A stretch of DNA of 64,000 bases from Apteryx mantelli (taxonomy: Eukaryota; Chordata; Aves; Apterygiformes; Apterygidae), in contig NC_090020.1 in assembly GCF_036417845.1 (NCBI RefSeq), positions 32,038,425 to 32,102,424 of the forward strand. Reading direction: 5' to 3'. Positions 51,933 through 63,831 of this stretch are shown piece by piece. Under the pieces are notes generated by a model that searched no databases, had not been told where the DNA came from, and saw only the letters and a program-made list of their open reading frames with translations. Made by a program: the position numbers and the translations under genes. Within the stretch, counting starts at the first letter, position 1, and each line of letters starts with the position of its first letter.

Positions 51933-52480
51933 GGCCCCCGCCCTCCCCCTCAGCCCCGTCCGCGCTCCTCTGCCATGAGCACCGCCCACGTGACGCCGTG
52001 ACGTCGCAGCGCCCGCCGCGCCCCCTGCGCCCGCCCCTATTGGGCAGCAGCACGTGATTGGCAGCCGCCGCCGGCCCCGCCTCCCGCCGCCGGCCCCGCC
52101 TCCCGCCGCCGGCGCTGCGGCGGAGGCGGCCTTCGGCCCGCCGGCCGCGGGCTCCCGCGGCGGGGGCGGCTCGCCGAAGGTCCGGCCCCGCAGAGCAGTT
52201 AGCTTGCGGCAGAGTCGGTCGTAGCGCATCGCTAAGACAGTGACTAGGCTGTGCGCGCAGCCAAGGCAGCCGGGCCGGGCAGCGCCCCGCCAGAGGCCCC
52301 GGGGGGAGGCGGCCTGAGCCGTTACGGCCCGCTGCCAGGCCGGAGGAGGGGCCGCTCCGCGCTACAAGCGGCGCCCGGCCGTTGGGCGCCGCAGGAGGGC
52401 TGCGCGCAGAGATAAGCGAGCGGCGGGAGGGCCGCGGGAGCGGCGCCCGGCACTCGTTCCTAACCCTATCCCAATCCCCC
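51600..52480 (-). promoter_or_regulatory. ISCA1: CpG-island promoter of ISCA1
   Basis: A GC-rich island around the ISCA1 start codon. Within 60-130 nt upstream of the ATG are two CACGTG E-boxes (51987-51992 and 52051-52056), a CRE-like TGACGTC (51999-52005), and two inverted CCAAT boxes (ATTGG at 52039-52043 and 52057-52061). There is no TATA box at a sensible distance. An 18-nt GC repeat (ccgccgccggccccgcct type) lies near 52065-52110. Confidence 0.8.
51852..51932 (-). CDS. ISCA1: ISCA1 coding exon 1
   Basis: 27 codons, phase 0, beginning MASSVVRATVRAVSKRKLQ and ending ALTL at the donor CTG/gtcagt. Human ISCA1 differs mainly at residues 2-5. The region has the charge pattern of a mitochondrial presequence. 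Confidence 0.96.
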
Positions 52481-52928
52481 CCGCCAGCTCCCATCAAAAC
52501 CCCGGCAGTAATCCTGAACCCGTAGTCCCCCGCTGGGAGAGAGTCAGCGTCATCAAAGAACACGCACAGTCATTGGAGATAACAGACGTTATTTCAACAC
52601 AGCGTAGAATAAAGCTATTCAGTTTAAGCGCTGGACCTCAGGGAAAACGCATGCACGGGACAGCTAAGCTTCAGACAAACTGCAGTAAAATACCTAAAAG
52701 CAGGAAACTAACCTGTGTGACAGGTTGAAGTTGATGGATCACAACTGGATAATGAATGTGCATACACACACAGCATCATTCTTACTCTGTTCTCTTCCCC
52801 TTCAGAATTCCTCTGTTCTCACTCCCCTCCTGGATTTAGGCCCAGCAGTGGCATAGTGACTGCTACCTGGTCTCCGAGCTCAGGCATGCTTTTCACCTCT
52901 GGTGCCTGCCCAAGGTGCACGGCAGGGG

Positions 52929-52965
52929 CAGGTTGGTCAGACCTCCTTTGGGTCTGACCAACCTG
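52929..52965. repeat. Perfect 15-bp inverted repeat with a 7-nt loop
   Basis: The arm caggttggtcagacc (52929-52943) and its exact complement ggtctgaccaacctg (52951-52965) are separated by tcctttg. The RNA from either strand would form a stable hairpin. It is intergenic, about 1 kb upstream of ISCA1. Confidence 0.9.
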
Positions 52966-54646
52966 AAAGACTGGCAAGCTTGAAGCCAGAAAGATGGTCA
53001 ACTGTGCTGCATATCTGACACACAGAGCTTCCTCCGTCTCCCTTTTTTCAGCACTGTTAGCTACTTATAGCACAAGACACATATACTGACTTTGGAAAAA
53101 GAGACATGAAGAGCATGGGGAATTGCTATGAAGCAAGGCAATAGCACCTTTAAAAAAAATAATAAAGGCAGCACCAATGAATAGTACTATCGGCTCACTT
53201 ACTCACTGTCCCACCATGTTATTTGAGGGACAGTATAGGGGTAGTATGGATCTTTCTGCAGCCTCCCAAAGGCTGAAAAAGGCTCCTAAAAAGCAGCACA
53301 GTTGTTCCAGAGAGACCCTTCAAAGATTAATGCATCACAGTAAATTGAGTGAAGATGCAGGGGCTTCTATGGCTAGGCCATCTGACTTCCCTAAATGTAA
53401 CATTTTCCAGAAGATAACAAAAGGAAAGTAGTAAGTTAGAAACGTCTAATTGATTAAAAGAGACATAGTGATGCTACAGAATTATGAGCATCTCAAAATT
53501 TTAACACGAATGCTAAACACAGGCTAGCTACTGAGTGGGCACTAAGTGTCTGTTCTGTCCCCAGGAGCGTTTATTACTGATATTTGTCAGAGGGAAATGT
53601 TAGGAGCGATCTGACTGTATATATTCTGTTCAACAAACTGTTTGTTTTTAGATCTTCTAAACTATTAGTATTCATTACTATTAGCCATAGCTTAATTGTA
53701 AACTATTAGAATTAGCTTATTACTATTAGTTTTGATACCGCTCTTTCTAGAAACTTTGTTTTAATACAGTAGTCTCTTTTCAGAATTTTTTAAAAGTGTG
53801 GAGAGTTGCTCCCTTGAAAATACACTCACATGAGGCAAGCAGGATCTTGGATATCAAGAATGTTATGAATAATTAACTCACTTTTCTTCTATTTAAGTTT
53901 TCAATCAATCCCTTTCCTAAGATTTTCCAATAAACTAAGCTTTAACAATCAATCCAGCAGATGAGTATGTCTCATCAACTGTGTTTATTCTGTGTTACAG
54001 ATCATTCTGTTATAAGTTATCACTACATTATTTAAATATTGCTAGACAAACAAATGCACTTATTAGTTACTGGTTTAAGACTTTAATATATAACTCAAGT
54101 GTGTGGGGGGGGTTATTTTAGGACTATGAGATAATAACAATATAAAACTTGTAGTTTTATAAGGAAATGGCAGCTTCAAAGTGAGAGGACTGGGAATCTG
54201 CAGAATTAGTTTTCATCCAAATGTCAGTTCAGAGATTTCATAGTTGAAAGCTTCACAGTTAAACTACAAAATAACAGAAATGGAAGAGGGTATGTATATA
54301 TCTGATTTTTGTTGTTGTTAAGACATGTCCTCCCTCTTTACATGCTATGATGCTGTTGTCCCTTACAGGTTTATACATTTCATTCCCATCAGCAAAAACT
54401 GAAGATAGCTCTGAACAGAGGGCTAAATAAGCCATTGTGTACACAAGCTCAGCAGCTGCATCAGTTGGTTATGAATAAAAGTAAAGAAACAACTTACTTT
54501 TTGAGAGGGAAAAATAACTTATTTTTGTATGAAAAAATACGCTATAGAATAAAGCTGAAATTATTTTCTGTTTTTTGCTGGCTAAGATTTTTGCTTGAAA
54601 ATATGGTGAGGAAGAAATACAAAAGAATTTTTTGGGGAAAGTTGCA

Positions 54647-54666
54647 CATCTATAAATTTATAGATG
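54647..54666. repeat. Perfect 20-bp palindrome
   Basis: catctataaatttatagatg equals its own reverse complement. It is AT-rich and located about 1.2 kb past the TUT7 stop codon. Confidence 0.9.
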
Positions 54667-54919
54667 GATGGTTGCAGAGGGTGAAACCCAAAGCAAGAGT
54701 TTGGATCCCAGTTCCCTAAGGCCTCTTTGGAAATTCCAGCTTTTACCTTTATTAAAAATAGACAGTTAAGGAAAAAAAAAATCATTAAAAAAAGACGTTG
54801 CAAAGAACAGAGATAAAATTCTAATAAGTTATAATTAATTTTGCATTTAAATCAAGAATACTGCAAACTAAGTATAGTGTAAGAAGAAATTCAAAAACTT
54901 GTCTGAATTTTGATTCTTT

Positions 54920-55876
54920 TTTATTTCAAAATCATAAATAACAGTGGTTTCCATTTTACCATGTAAATAATTCTTTCCTGAACAGGATAAGACAGTACAT
55001 TACCAGCTATGGCAGGACTTCAAGTAAGGTTCGAGTTGATAACATTAATTAAATTATTGGCTGGTAGAAGGATCCTCTTCACATTTTATGAAAATGAAAA
55101 TGCGTTTCCCCGAATTGCCAAATATTTTTTTTAATCCTTAAAGCAATTTTGTCTGTCTTCAAGGCCATGAAAAAAGATTCCTAGCAGCAAACAGGACTGA
55201 CCTGTTTCTTATTCTTTTTTTTTCCCCTGTACACAAGCGCAGCAGCAAATGAACTCATAAAATCACATAAGGGATAAAAAAAAGAAAACTCAATGGCACT
55301 GCTTGTCTACAGAGATTTTTTTTTAAAATAAGTTTACTTATGTCCATCTTTTCAGTTGTCTACAGAAAAGTTTGCAAACACAGCTGTAGCAGTCTACAAA
55401 CATTTCAAACACTTTTACACAAGGATTCAATAAGCAATCAACATTAATAAATACTATTTCCTCCTTCAAAAAAAACATTTTTGAAGAAAATAGATTATTT
55501 ATTTGGCTTGCACACAATTTTAGTGCATTTTGAAAGGATCAGGTTGAATGATAAAACCTTGAAAATGGTCCATTATTAGTACCTGCCCTTATCAACATGT
55601 TTTACCTAGTAAACAAATACAAAACATCATGGCTTTCTATTAAAATGCTCAAACAATCTATTTAAGAGCAGGGGTCCATGGTAGGTGATGGTATTAAAAG
55701 CCGTAGGTTTTTTGGACTAGCAATCTAAAATATAATACCCATGTCTCTTTAAAGTTAAGCTGAAGATCATTTATGCTGCTGTCCTGTGAATCCAGATGCT
55801 TTAGCCAAAGGGAAAAAAAAAGTTTTTTTAAATGAATGAATGGCCTGTATTGCAATTTAACAGTGCTTCATATCCC
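54920..55876 (-). other. TUT7: Probable TUT7 3' UTR
   Basis: Sequence downstream of the TUT7 stop codon. AATAAA signals on the minus strand are at 55498-55503 (about 375 nt past the stop) and 54920-54925 (about 955 nt past). The exact end cannot be decided from sequence. Confidence 0.5.
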
Positions 55877-55944
55877 TCACGATTCTTGCTGGGTCCTCTT
55901 CTGTGAGGCTTTTCCCTGAGTCATGTATTTATTGGAAAGGCTGC
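55877..55944 (-). CDS. TUT7: TUT7 last coding exon
   Basis: The acceptor cttccccaatcttag ends at 55945. The exon opens with GC, completing the Gly codon split with the preceding exon. It encodes SLSNKYMTQGKASQKRTQQE-S and a TGA at 55877-55879. It is too short to stand out as an open frame but matches the human C-terminus at nearly every position. Confidence 0.93.
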
Positions 55945-58900
55945 CTAAGATTGGGGAAGGGGGAAAAAAGCATTACACTTCAAAAGTTAAAAAAAAAAAA
56001 GACATAAAATAACTGAAACATTCAAACATCAGTCAGGAGAAAAACTGTCAAACTACGATGAAAGCAAGCACAAGTCAGTTTTATATTATTGCTAATGTTG
56101 CTAATGGACATCACAGTTGCATTCAAGACTCAAGGTAATTAAAAAAGCAGTTTTTAAAATCTTCATTGTACTAATAAGTTAAGTGCGTAAAATTGCTGTA
56201 AGCAAGCTGCAGTTGCAACCATGCATCTAACACAATACATCTCTGATCCAGAGACAGTACATAAAGGTCTTTACGTCATGATCTGACTTCTACTTGTCAG
56301 TAAAAGTAACTTTCATGCATGCTGGAAGCTCAGACAAAGGGCATGCTTTCATAGTCTCTCCTAAGTTAGCTGATCATGTGGAATTCTAGACGATTACTCT
56401 GAGGAAGCCTCACAAGAAAGCGTTCCACATGTGGTCTCTGAAGAGAAACACAGAATCCCATGTACGCCAAAATATGAAGGAGAAGAGAGATGGATAAAAA
56501 TCAATCCATCTGCAAAATAAATCTATCAGAGTTCACTAAAGAACAATTTGCAGAGAGAACTGGCAGGCCTTACAAGTTTCACTTCCAAAACAAAACCAAA
56601 AAAACCTACACACTTTTTCAGCAAAACAAAAATTGGCTTCACTTCAGAATTATCTAGCAACCTACCTGGACTGGTGCTGTGTTCAACATATTGGGCAGAG
56701 TTCCCATACAGATTGATAGGGAAAGCAGGTTAAAGAGACATGCTTTTATACTGAATTTCTGAATTAAGAGATACAAACCTGATTGGGGACTCAAAAACAC
56801 TTTTCCTTTTTGTTTCTTTTTTTCTTCATGTGTAAGCATTCCCTATAAACAACATATACAGAGTGATAAATAAAAATTGAATTATGGCATTCCACAAACA
56901 AAAGTAAAAGGATCTCCTTGAAAGCTTATGTAAATCTAGTTTTATGTAAAGCCAGTTACTTTATATGGTCTTTAGTACATTTAAAGAGAAAGAGGTCTGA
57001 GAAAATAGGTATTTGGTGTTTACCTGATTTAATCTACCAGCATGTTTGGCAGCACTGGGTAAAGAAGGGGATCCACACAATACTTCGGATTTTGAACTAC
57101 CTGAAAAGGTTGTAATGTAACAAAGATTTACTAATTTGAAACTCAGTTTCTCTCTCAGATACTGTAAGATATAAAAATACCAGAATACTTAAAATCTACC
57201 TTCATAACACATAGAAGATAAGACATTATTTTAATTAATTTTATAATATGGAAAATGGGCACAATAAGGCAAGATCCATCTCACCTACAACTAAGCATCT
57301 AAGTTTGTAACTGACAGTAAGTTAAGCTCTGTATCTTCTTGTAGAATCAACCAAAACAAATAGGGACCTTCAGAGAAAGACTGAAGATGATACGGGGGTA
57401 GTGTGAATTGTCCATAGTCCCACAAAATGGTTATAGTACAGCAAGGAAGAAAAAAAAAAAATCAGATCCCTTAGGTCCTCTAAACTAGAGGGAACACTTT
57501 GCACACAATGCAAGAAAGGGGAAGAAAAAAAAGAAAAAGAAAAAAAGACCCAATCCACAGTAATACTCCGCTTCCTCAAATTCAGTCTTTCCCAAAATAC
57601 AAATAATAGACAAAAACTCCTGCTCCAGAATTAGTGATTTTTGGACACATGTACAGTCTCAGCACCATTCCGATATACTGAATGGTATAAAATACAGCAG
57701 TGTCAGTCACTCTAGTTACTGTCACGGTCGGACATACTGTCTTTCATCTTAGTAGACTGATATCATAGCAAATGGAATGGTAACAAGAAATGCCCACACA
57801 GACTGGGTCAAAAATACAGAAATTCAAAAGTTAAATTTAAATTTGACTTAAACCTTTAAAAGGTCAGCAAATAAATGCAATGTAGCTTGATTTTTTAAGC
57901 ATTTTTGTCCACCCAATACTTCTAGTGGTTTGATAAAATTGTGAATACTTTTCAGTATCTTGAACATTCTTAATATATTTGTACCGTTTTCCTCCCACTT
58001 CCAGTATCTAGTTATAGCATACTCTTATGCCCTCTTACACTGCATACATCTGATATATAAGGAGAGTCTGTTTATCTAAGCAGGACATAATATTTTCGCT
58101 GGTAGAGAAGAGCTGGTCTAAAATTATGTTTATGCAAAGGACTCCTATTATTACTTGGTCTCTTAAAGTAACAGAGTAATCTGTACAGCACATTTTTCTA
58201 GCATGAATTTAAATGTCTCTAGGTATATCTAAAGAAAAACTGTAATACTGTGTTCATTTGGAAGCTAACTAAAGGTACCATCTTATGGACTCTCATTTTT
58301 CTCTTACAGTGATCTTCATTTACAAGGCAGATGATAATAAATCTTTCTGATCTGAAGGATGACTTAGCTACTGTTCAGTAGTTCACTGTTGCTTACAAGT
58401 CTTTCGGTCAGGATCTGTGTTTGGGGACATTTTTGTAATTTTTGGATTTATTTTTAAGCAAAATTTGCGAGTTGCATTAGAGAAAAAATAAGACATTGCT
58501 GTGAAGAGTATCCCTCTGACAGCTAAGCTGGGAGGAATTTTTTTTATTCTATTTCATTCACAATATCCTATTAGAGCAATTATACACTGTCACAATGACT
58601 TGAGTATGGGAGAAGTCTGTTTCAGGTGATGGGAAGAACTACAGGCTAGCTTCTATTGCTATTATGATGTAATGAAATGGAATTTATAGTTTGAAATGTT
58701 AGCAAACTATGGTGAAGGCAATGGAAGCAGTTTCAAGATAACTAGAAGCTATACAAGTATCTTTCCTGCTTTCTATACAAGTATCTTACCTGCTACAAGA
58801 AACCACATCATATCTCTCAGACTACAACAATGTTCCGAAAAGTAGGTGAGGATAAAGGGAGAACTGACTAAGTGCGACTACATTTTAAAATAAAGTAACT

Positions 58901-61900
58901 TTGAATGACATGACGTAAATGCAGAAACCTTATCCCCTGGTCAACCCTGTTAAATAAACCAAAAAAATGTGAATTGTTTAAACTACTCAACTATATTGGT
59001 TCCATACCTGTAGCTCCTTTATACTGTGGGCATTCTTTTTTAATGTGACCTTCTCTTCCACAGATAAAGCAACGTTTTTCTCTCAAGTCTCTGTCTTCCA
59101 GACGCTTCCACTTTTCTGCTGACTGCCTGGGAGTCTTGTCTCTTCCAGTGTCTACTGTTGCCCTTGCTAGTTTGCTCTTCTGAGGTGTGCATAGCTGCAA
59201 CTTTCCCTCCTTAATTGAGCTCTCTCTTTCTGTTGTTTTATTCTGAATTTCTTTTTCCTCTTTGCTTCTTTTCTCTTTTTCTGTGTACCTTTGGTTTTTG
59301 ATATCTTCATAATCATGTCGTCGCCTCAGTCTGCAGAAGAAAAAGGCTGCAGGTTTCATAGGTCTTACATCCACACACAAAGGAAAAAGAGTTGCATACA
59401 GATTACATAATCCTCATGTATTTCTTCAGTGGGTTAGATAAATTGAATTAATGCATCCATCCCTTTACTATAGCACTGTTTGGTAGGAGAGTGAATGTAA
59501 TGTATCCTCAATCACGTAACTTTACAGTTAGATTACACTATAGCACTAAAATCTAATAGCTACACTCAAGAAATATAAACAAAGAGCTAGATGCTGGAGT
59601 TCCAAGAGACAAGCAGAAGAGAAGAAACACCAAGTAAAATGCTAAGAAGCTATAAAAATGGGACTATAGTTTTTTTTTCCTTTTTGTACACTTCCATCAG
59701 AAATCTTGCTTCCCACTAGTCTGAAACTGTGTATATTCACAGTATTTCTAAAAATCTTTCCTACAGGAGAAGCTTCTAACATTCTATGTGACTTAAAGAT
59801 CCAGCAATGGGAACCAAGGTATTACTGCTGGACAGGTTTTATTCCACCTCTTCATCCATTATCTAGAGGAGACATCAGTGAAACCTCCAAGTCTAGGCTC
59901 TTTCAGTCAGTCACATACAGCACTAATGTCTAGCGACTTGAAAATAACCTCAAAAAAACTGAGTGAATGAGCAAAAAGGCAGCAGATGAACTTCAGTGTA
60001 GCTAAATGTAAGGTAATACATCCAGGGAAAAATAACCTAAACCATATCTATATGATGTTGAACTGGGAGCTGGCAGTTAGAAGTAAGGAAAGAGATCCTG
60101 AAATAATTTCAGAGAAATCCCCCAAATTAACAGATTGACAAACAGTAGCAGCCGAAAAGGCTAACAGGATATTGGTATCATCAGATAAAATACTGAGAAC
60201 AAGGCAGAAAGCATTTTGTTGCTGTATAAAAACCATGGCGTGCCTACATGTGAATACTGCATGTTGGTCTCGTCTCCTTAACTTAAAAAGGAAGTAGTCG
60301 AGTTAGAGAAGGTACAGAGAAAGGTAGCTAAAATGATCAAAGGAACAACTGCCTTAGGAGGAGGTACTGAAGGATTCTTCACCTCACAGAAGGTGGCAGA
60401 AAGGGGGACTCAGTCATAGCTTACAAACTCCAGATCCAGAATTATTACTAACTAAATCCAGAATTATTACTAACTAAATCCCACAATAGTATGGAATGCT
60501 TGATGAAACTAAAGTGAGTTTGGGTTAAAACAGATAAAGTACTACTTTAAACAGCAGTTAGCATAATTCTGGAACTGGATGCCATAAGAGATTGGTAAGG
60601 AAGATAGAAGAAGCAGGTTCAAAAAAAAAAAAAAAGATTAGACAAAATCAGGTACAACTCTGGTCCACAAATGACTACTACAAGACCAGGGCAGGTATGT
60701 GGTCTCATTCAGCAACTGTGGATGCTGGGGGAATACAAGAGACAAGATTGCAGAAGACAACCAACTAGCACACCCTCCATAAACAGCATCTCCTATTGCA
60801 AGTGCTGGACAGAGGATTCATCTAGATGGACCGGCAGTCTGACCCCAGAAGGCATTTATGTTCTTAGAAGCAAAATCTCATTGCCTTCTGCTCTAGTGTT
60901 GCACAGAGCATAGCTGCATACGTGAAATGAACTGGGGTTTCACTCCAGAATGCAGCATTAAGTGTATCCAAAACAGCAATTTAGACAGAGTGGATTTTCA
61001 AAATGCCTTCAGCATTCTTTAAGTTCAAACCATCATCAGCTACTATACTTAAATTTACTGAAGTTTACTAGATTACTAAGGTAATGATCTCAGCAATATT
61101 AATTCAATTTCCTACAATGTATCAAAAAGGCAACTTTATCTAATTTTTCTACGCCAGCTTTTTAGCTACTTACCTAAAAGTGGAGGTGATTTTTAATTAC
61201 AATTTAAGATAATACAGACTCTAAACAAAGGTTAGATTTTCCATTCACCTTTAAAAATGAGCACAAAGGCTTTCATGATTTCCTCCTATTGAGGTTTTAT
61301 TTGCTGGTTTTCACTCTCGTATAAATATGAAGTCTTTAAAGTGCTTTAGTGTTTTTACTAGAAAAAAATTCAGTGGATCAGTTTTAAGTTTAGACTGTCA
61401 CGTAAAGAGCAGGAAAATCAATTTAGCATTCATTTGCTGTAGGAAGGTATTTACTGAATTTTGAATATTTGGTGACTGAGAATCAGAAAGCCTTGCTCTT
61501 AGATACAGACAGGACACTATTCCGATCTGTAAGTGCTTAAAAAAAGTCATGCTGTCATTACATTATTTTGCTTTTGGACATGAATGGCATGATTCTGCAA
61601 ACATGACAAAAAAATGCATCTCTTGCTGGGAGCACCAGGATTCTAGAAACAGACGCTATTTAATGAAAATATGTAAAAAGCTCTCATGAGTGCTCTTCAC
61701 AGCACACAGCTATTCAGCTTTGCATTTAGATTCTCTTCAATTACTGCTTTCCTACATAAAGTCCAGAATCAGCATCTACCAGCCTTAAGCTAAGTGGAGA
61801 GGGCCAAAGTGTGTATTGTAGTCTTCAATGAAAAAGATTCTGTTAAACACTCAAGAAGATGCTGGCAAAAAGTTAAGTGGTGATTCAACACTGACTAAAA

Positions 61901-63831
61901 ACAGCCCCTTCTGCCCCCACTGCCAAAGCTCATATTGATACATAATCACCTTAATAGTAAAGAAATCATTTGCAGTATGTACAATTTTTGCTTTAGCATT
62001 ACTATTCTAATATTTTTTCCAAACAATGCTAAGGAAATGTTCCACACAGATCCCAAATACTCACTTTCTTCTCATGGGACAATCCTTCATGAAATGGCCA
62101 ATTTTACCACAAATCCTGCAGCACCTATCATTTGGTGCCAATTCTCCTTCTGTCAGTACCTCTGGATCAAAGAAATACTCCTGAAAAAGAAATCAGGCAT
62201 TCAAAAAACAAATCGCACTTGGGAATTTAAGACAGATAAACAAGAGTTAAACTACATTGAGTTATGGAAAAGGATAAACATGTGTGTGTAGCTGAACTCC
62301 TGAAAGACCAGATGAGATAACTGGCCACTGCTGCCTCTTCTTCACAGGAGACCTGCTGACCACGAGGTCTGCAAGCTGTTTTTTAATTGCAGTTTTAAAA
62401 AAATGGTAAGCTGTTTTGATAGGAACTAAAATTTCTGATAAGCCTATACCATGAAGCCCTGACTTGACTGGTATGCTGCACGTTACCACTTTCCATGTGC
62501 AAACAACTCGAAAACAATACTCAGTAATAACTCTCACAATAAAGATTTGTTAGAGTACCATTTAAATTTAAATGAGAAGCGCATAAAGAGAGTGCAGCCA
62601 TACTCCCACATGTGATACTTTATATACTATAAGAGCACACCCATGGTACACACTGCCCTTTTAAAACTGCCACATCCTTTAAAGCAACTTACCATTTTTG
62701 AGGGATATTCTTTAGGAAATATTTTTATAGGGGTACCAAATACCCTCCTCCCATTGATAAAAGCCTTCATTATAAAGTTTGTCACTGAAGAGAAAAAAAA
62801 GAAGAAAAAAATCATCCAAATATGAAACAAACCATCAAAACAAGATCTAAGATAAATTCATCACTTTATGCCCAAATTTTTGAATAGAAAACTTACTTTT
62901 TCTTGATAATCCAGCTCCAAGATTGTGGTTCAGATCAAAGGGATCTGTATAAAAAGCATTACAAGGCATTACTCAAGTCCAGGGCAAAATCAGGATTGCA
63001 TACATACATGAAAAATTCAAGGCAGAATTCCTAATGCAGAATTAGTATACAAATTACATTCTTTGCAAGTTTATTGAACGCACATTCACTCCAAGGACAA
63101 AGGATCACAGCAGTTCAGCTCTGAACTGACTGAAATATTATAAAAGAATAAGTTTTGTGTGGGGGCAGGAGAGTAGAAATCCCTCCTGTGAAAATCAGAT
63201 GGGCCAGAGAATTGTGGCTTAAGGAAATTTTCTAAAATGTGTCTGTATATTTTCTTCATACCATGGTATTACTTAACAGTGTAACACATGCATATGGTAC
63301 AATCAGTTATACAAATACGGAGTCACCTAAAAATAAGTTAGGGTAAAACCTCAATTGCAATACAAATAAGTTCTTCTCCAAAGCATTTGGTTAAATTCAT
63401 TTTTAAGTCAGTTATTGTCATTTTGCAAAGTATGAAGTTTAGTTTACATCTTTTTTTCAGAGGAGGGAAAAAATTGAAGAATTTCTAGCAGTACTGAAAT
63501 TCAATGGGAATTTTGCCAAGATTTCAAAACAGGCACAAATAGCAGTTTATAATCTAGCAATAGAAAAATGAGACAAGACATGTGAAAAGACCAAATTTTT
63601 CATAGGGGCATTAAAAGGAATTCCACATATTCATTTGCTTTATGTGCTTTTACCTTCAATTACAATGTATTTGGAAGTCCACTGCTTTTTGAAAGTTGTG
63701 AGCAGATTTTTTCTCCTAATGCATATGACATGCTCTTTAAAATCGAATTCCTCTGTGTAGAAACGGAGAAGTCCAAGCCACAGCTGCCCAACAGATTCAG
63801 TGTTTTTGCCACATTCTGGCCAGACGACAGA
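55877..63831 (-). CDS. TUT7: TUT7 (ZCCHC6), terminal uridylyltransferase 7, C-terminal part
   Basis: TUT7 adds uridines to RNA 3' ends: pre-let-7 (mono- or LIN28-dependent oligouridylation) and deadenylated mRNAs marked for decay. Six exons are present: 63654-63831, 62897-62944, 62693-62784, 62065-62180, 59008-59330 and 55877-55944. They total 825 nt, 274 residues plus stop, all GT-AG with matching phases. The product contains the PAP-associated part of the catalytic fold (VGQLWLGLLRFYTEEFDF, DPFDLNHNLGAGLSRK), then two CCHC zinc knuckles (CRICGKIGHFMKDC and CFICGREGHIKKEC) joined by a highly charged linker, and a C-terminus ending in KRTQQES as in human. The nucleotidyltransferase catalytic residues and N-terminal half lie beyond the right edge. 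Identity is secure. Confidence 0.96.
55945..59007 (-). other. TUT7: TUT7 last intron
   Basis: GT-AG intron of about 3.1 kb. A 24-nt imperfect tandem duplication (ctatacaagtatct...) is at about 58749-58793. No other feature is supportable. Confidence 0.65.
59008..59330 (-). CDS. TUT7: TUT7 exon with the last CCHC zinc knuckle
   Basis: 323 nt between ttcttctgcag and GCTACAG/gtatgg. It encodes LRRRHDYEDIKNQRY, a long Lys/Glu-rich low-complexity linker, then CFICGREGHIKKEC (knuckle residues C, C, H, C intact) and PQYKGAT. The charged linker is expected to be disordered. Confidence 0.95.
59780..60870 (+). mobile_element. Ancient CR1-like LINE remnant
   Basis: Plus-strand translation in shifting frames shows the C-terminal part of a CR1-type ORF2: a FSVAKCKVIHPGKNN-like segment near 59990-60040, VELEKVQRKVAKMIKGT at about 60300-60350, and a 3' part whose DNA (ctagatggaccggcagtctgacccc, then ttatgttctta, near 60820-60870) resembles the 3' end of old sauropsid CR1 subfamilies. 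It has many stops and indels. It is much more diverged than the copy at 14.5-17 kb. Confidence 0.7.
60435..60478. repeat. 22-nt exact tandem duplication
   Basis: The unit tccagaattattactaacta(aa) is present twice head to tail without a mismatch, inside the old CR1 remnant. The perfect identity shows that the duplication is recent compared with the element. Confidence 0.92.
62065..62180 (-). CDS. TUT7: TUT7 exon with a CCHC zinc knuckle
   Basis: 116 nt (38 codons plus two bases) between ttctttttcag and AGAAGAAA/gtgagt. It encodes EYFFDPEVLTEGELAPNDR followed by CCRICGKIGHFMKDCPMRR, with the knuckle cysteines and histidine intact. Confidence 0.96.
62181..62692 (-). other. TUT7: TUT7 intron
   Basis: Short GT-AG intron of about 0.5 kb with nothing else visible. 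Confidence 0.8.
62693..62784 (-). CDS. TUT7: TUT7 exon, end of the PAP-associated region
   Basis: 92 nt between tttctcttcag and AAAATG/gtaagt. It opens with TG completing a Met codon. It encodes TNFIMKAFINGRRVFGTPIK and IFPKEYPSKM, matching human closely. Confidence 0.96.
62897..62944 (-). CDS. TUT7: TUT7 48-nt microexon
   Basis: 48 nt between ctttttatacag and AGAAAAA/gtaagt, split codons at both ends. It encodes D-PFDLNHNLGAGLSRK, a conserved block of TUT4/TUT7 catalytic domains. Confidence 0.96.
62945..63653 (-). other. TUT7: TUT7 intron
   Basis: GT-AG intron of about 0.7 kb with nothing else visible. Confidence 0.8.
63654..63831 (-). CDS. TUT7: TUT7 exon, PAP-associated domain
   Basis: 178 nt (59 codons plus one base) between catttctag and ATTGAAG/gtaaaa. 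It encodes WPECGKNTESVGQLWLGLL and RFYTEEFDFKEHVICIRRK through WTSKYIVIE. It is the most upstream TUT7 exon in the window; earlier exons lie to the right. Confidence 0.95.

Larger units (their letters stand above)
52481..54919. other. Intergenic region between the ISCA1 promoter and the TUT7 3' end
   Basis: No gene found. It contains a perfect 15-bp inverted repeat at 52929-52965 and a perfect 20-bp palindrome at 54647-54666, both listed separately. The open frames here are short and have no recognisable motif. Confidence 0.6.
59331..62064 (-). other. TUT7: TUT7 intron containing an old CR1 copy
   Basis: GT-AG intron of about 2.7 kb, of which roughly 1.1 kb in the middle is a decayed CR1 in the opposite orientation (separate entry). 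I see nothing else in the flanks. Confidence 0.7.

Noticed and set aside
51416-52563. Long GC-rich open frames around the ISCA1 start
   Set aside because: Composition artefact of the island. Only the 27-codon ISCA1 exon within it is supported by homology and a splice donor.
56654-56846. Possible alternative TUT7 exon (acceptor ttgtttatag, then a Lys-rich stretch)
   Set aside because: In the phase set by the upstream exon it hits a stop after four codons, whereas the exon at 55877-55944 gives the conserved TUT7 C-terminus.
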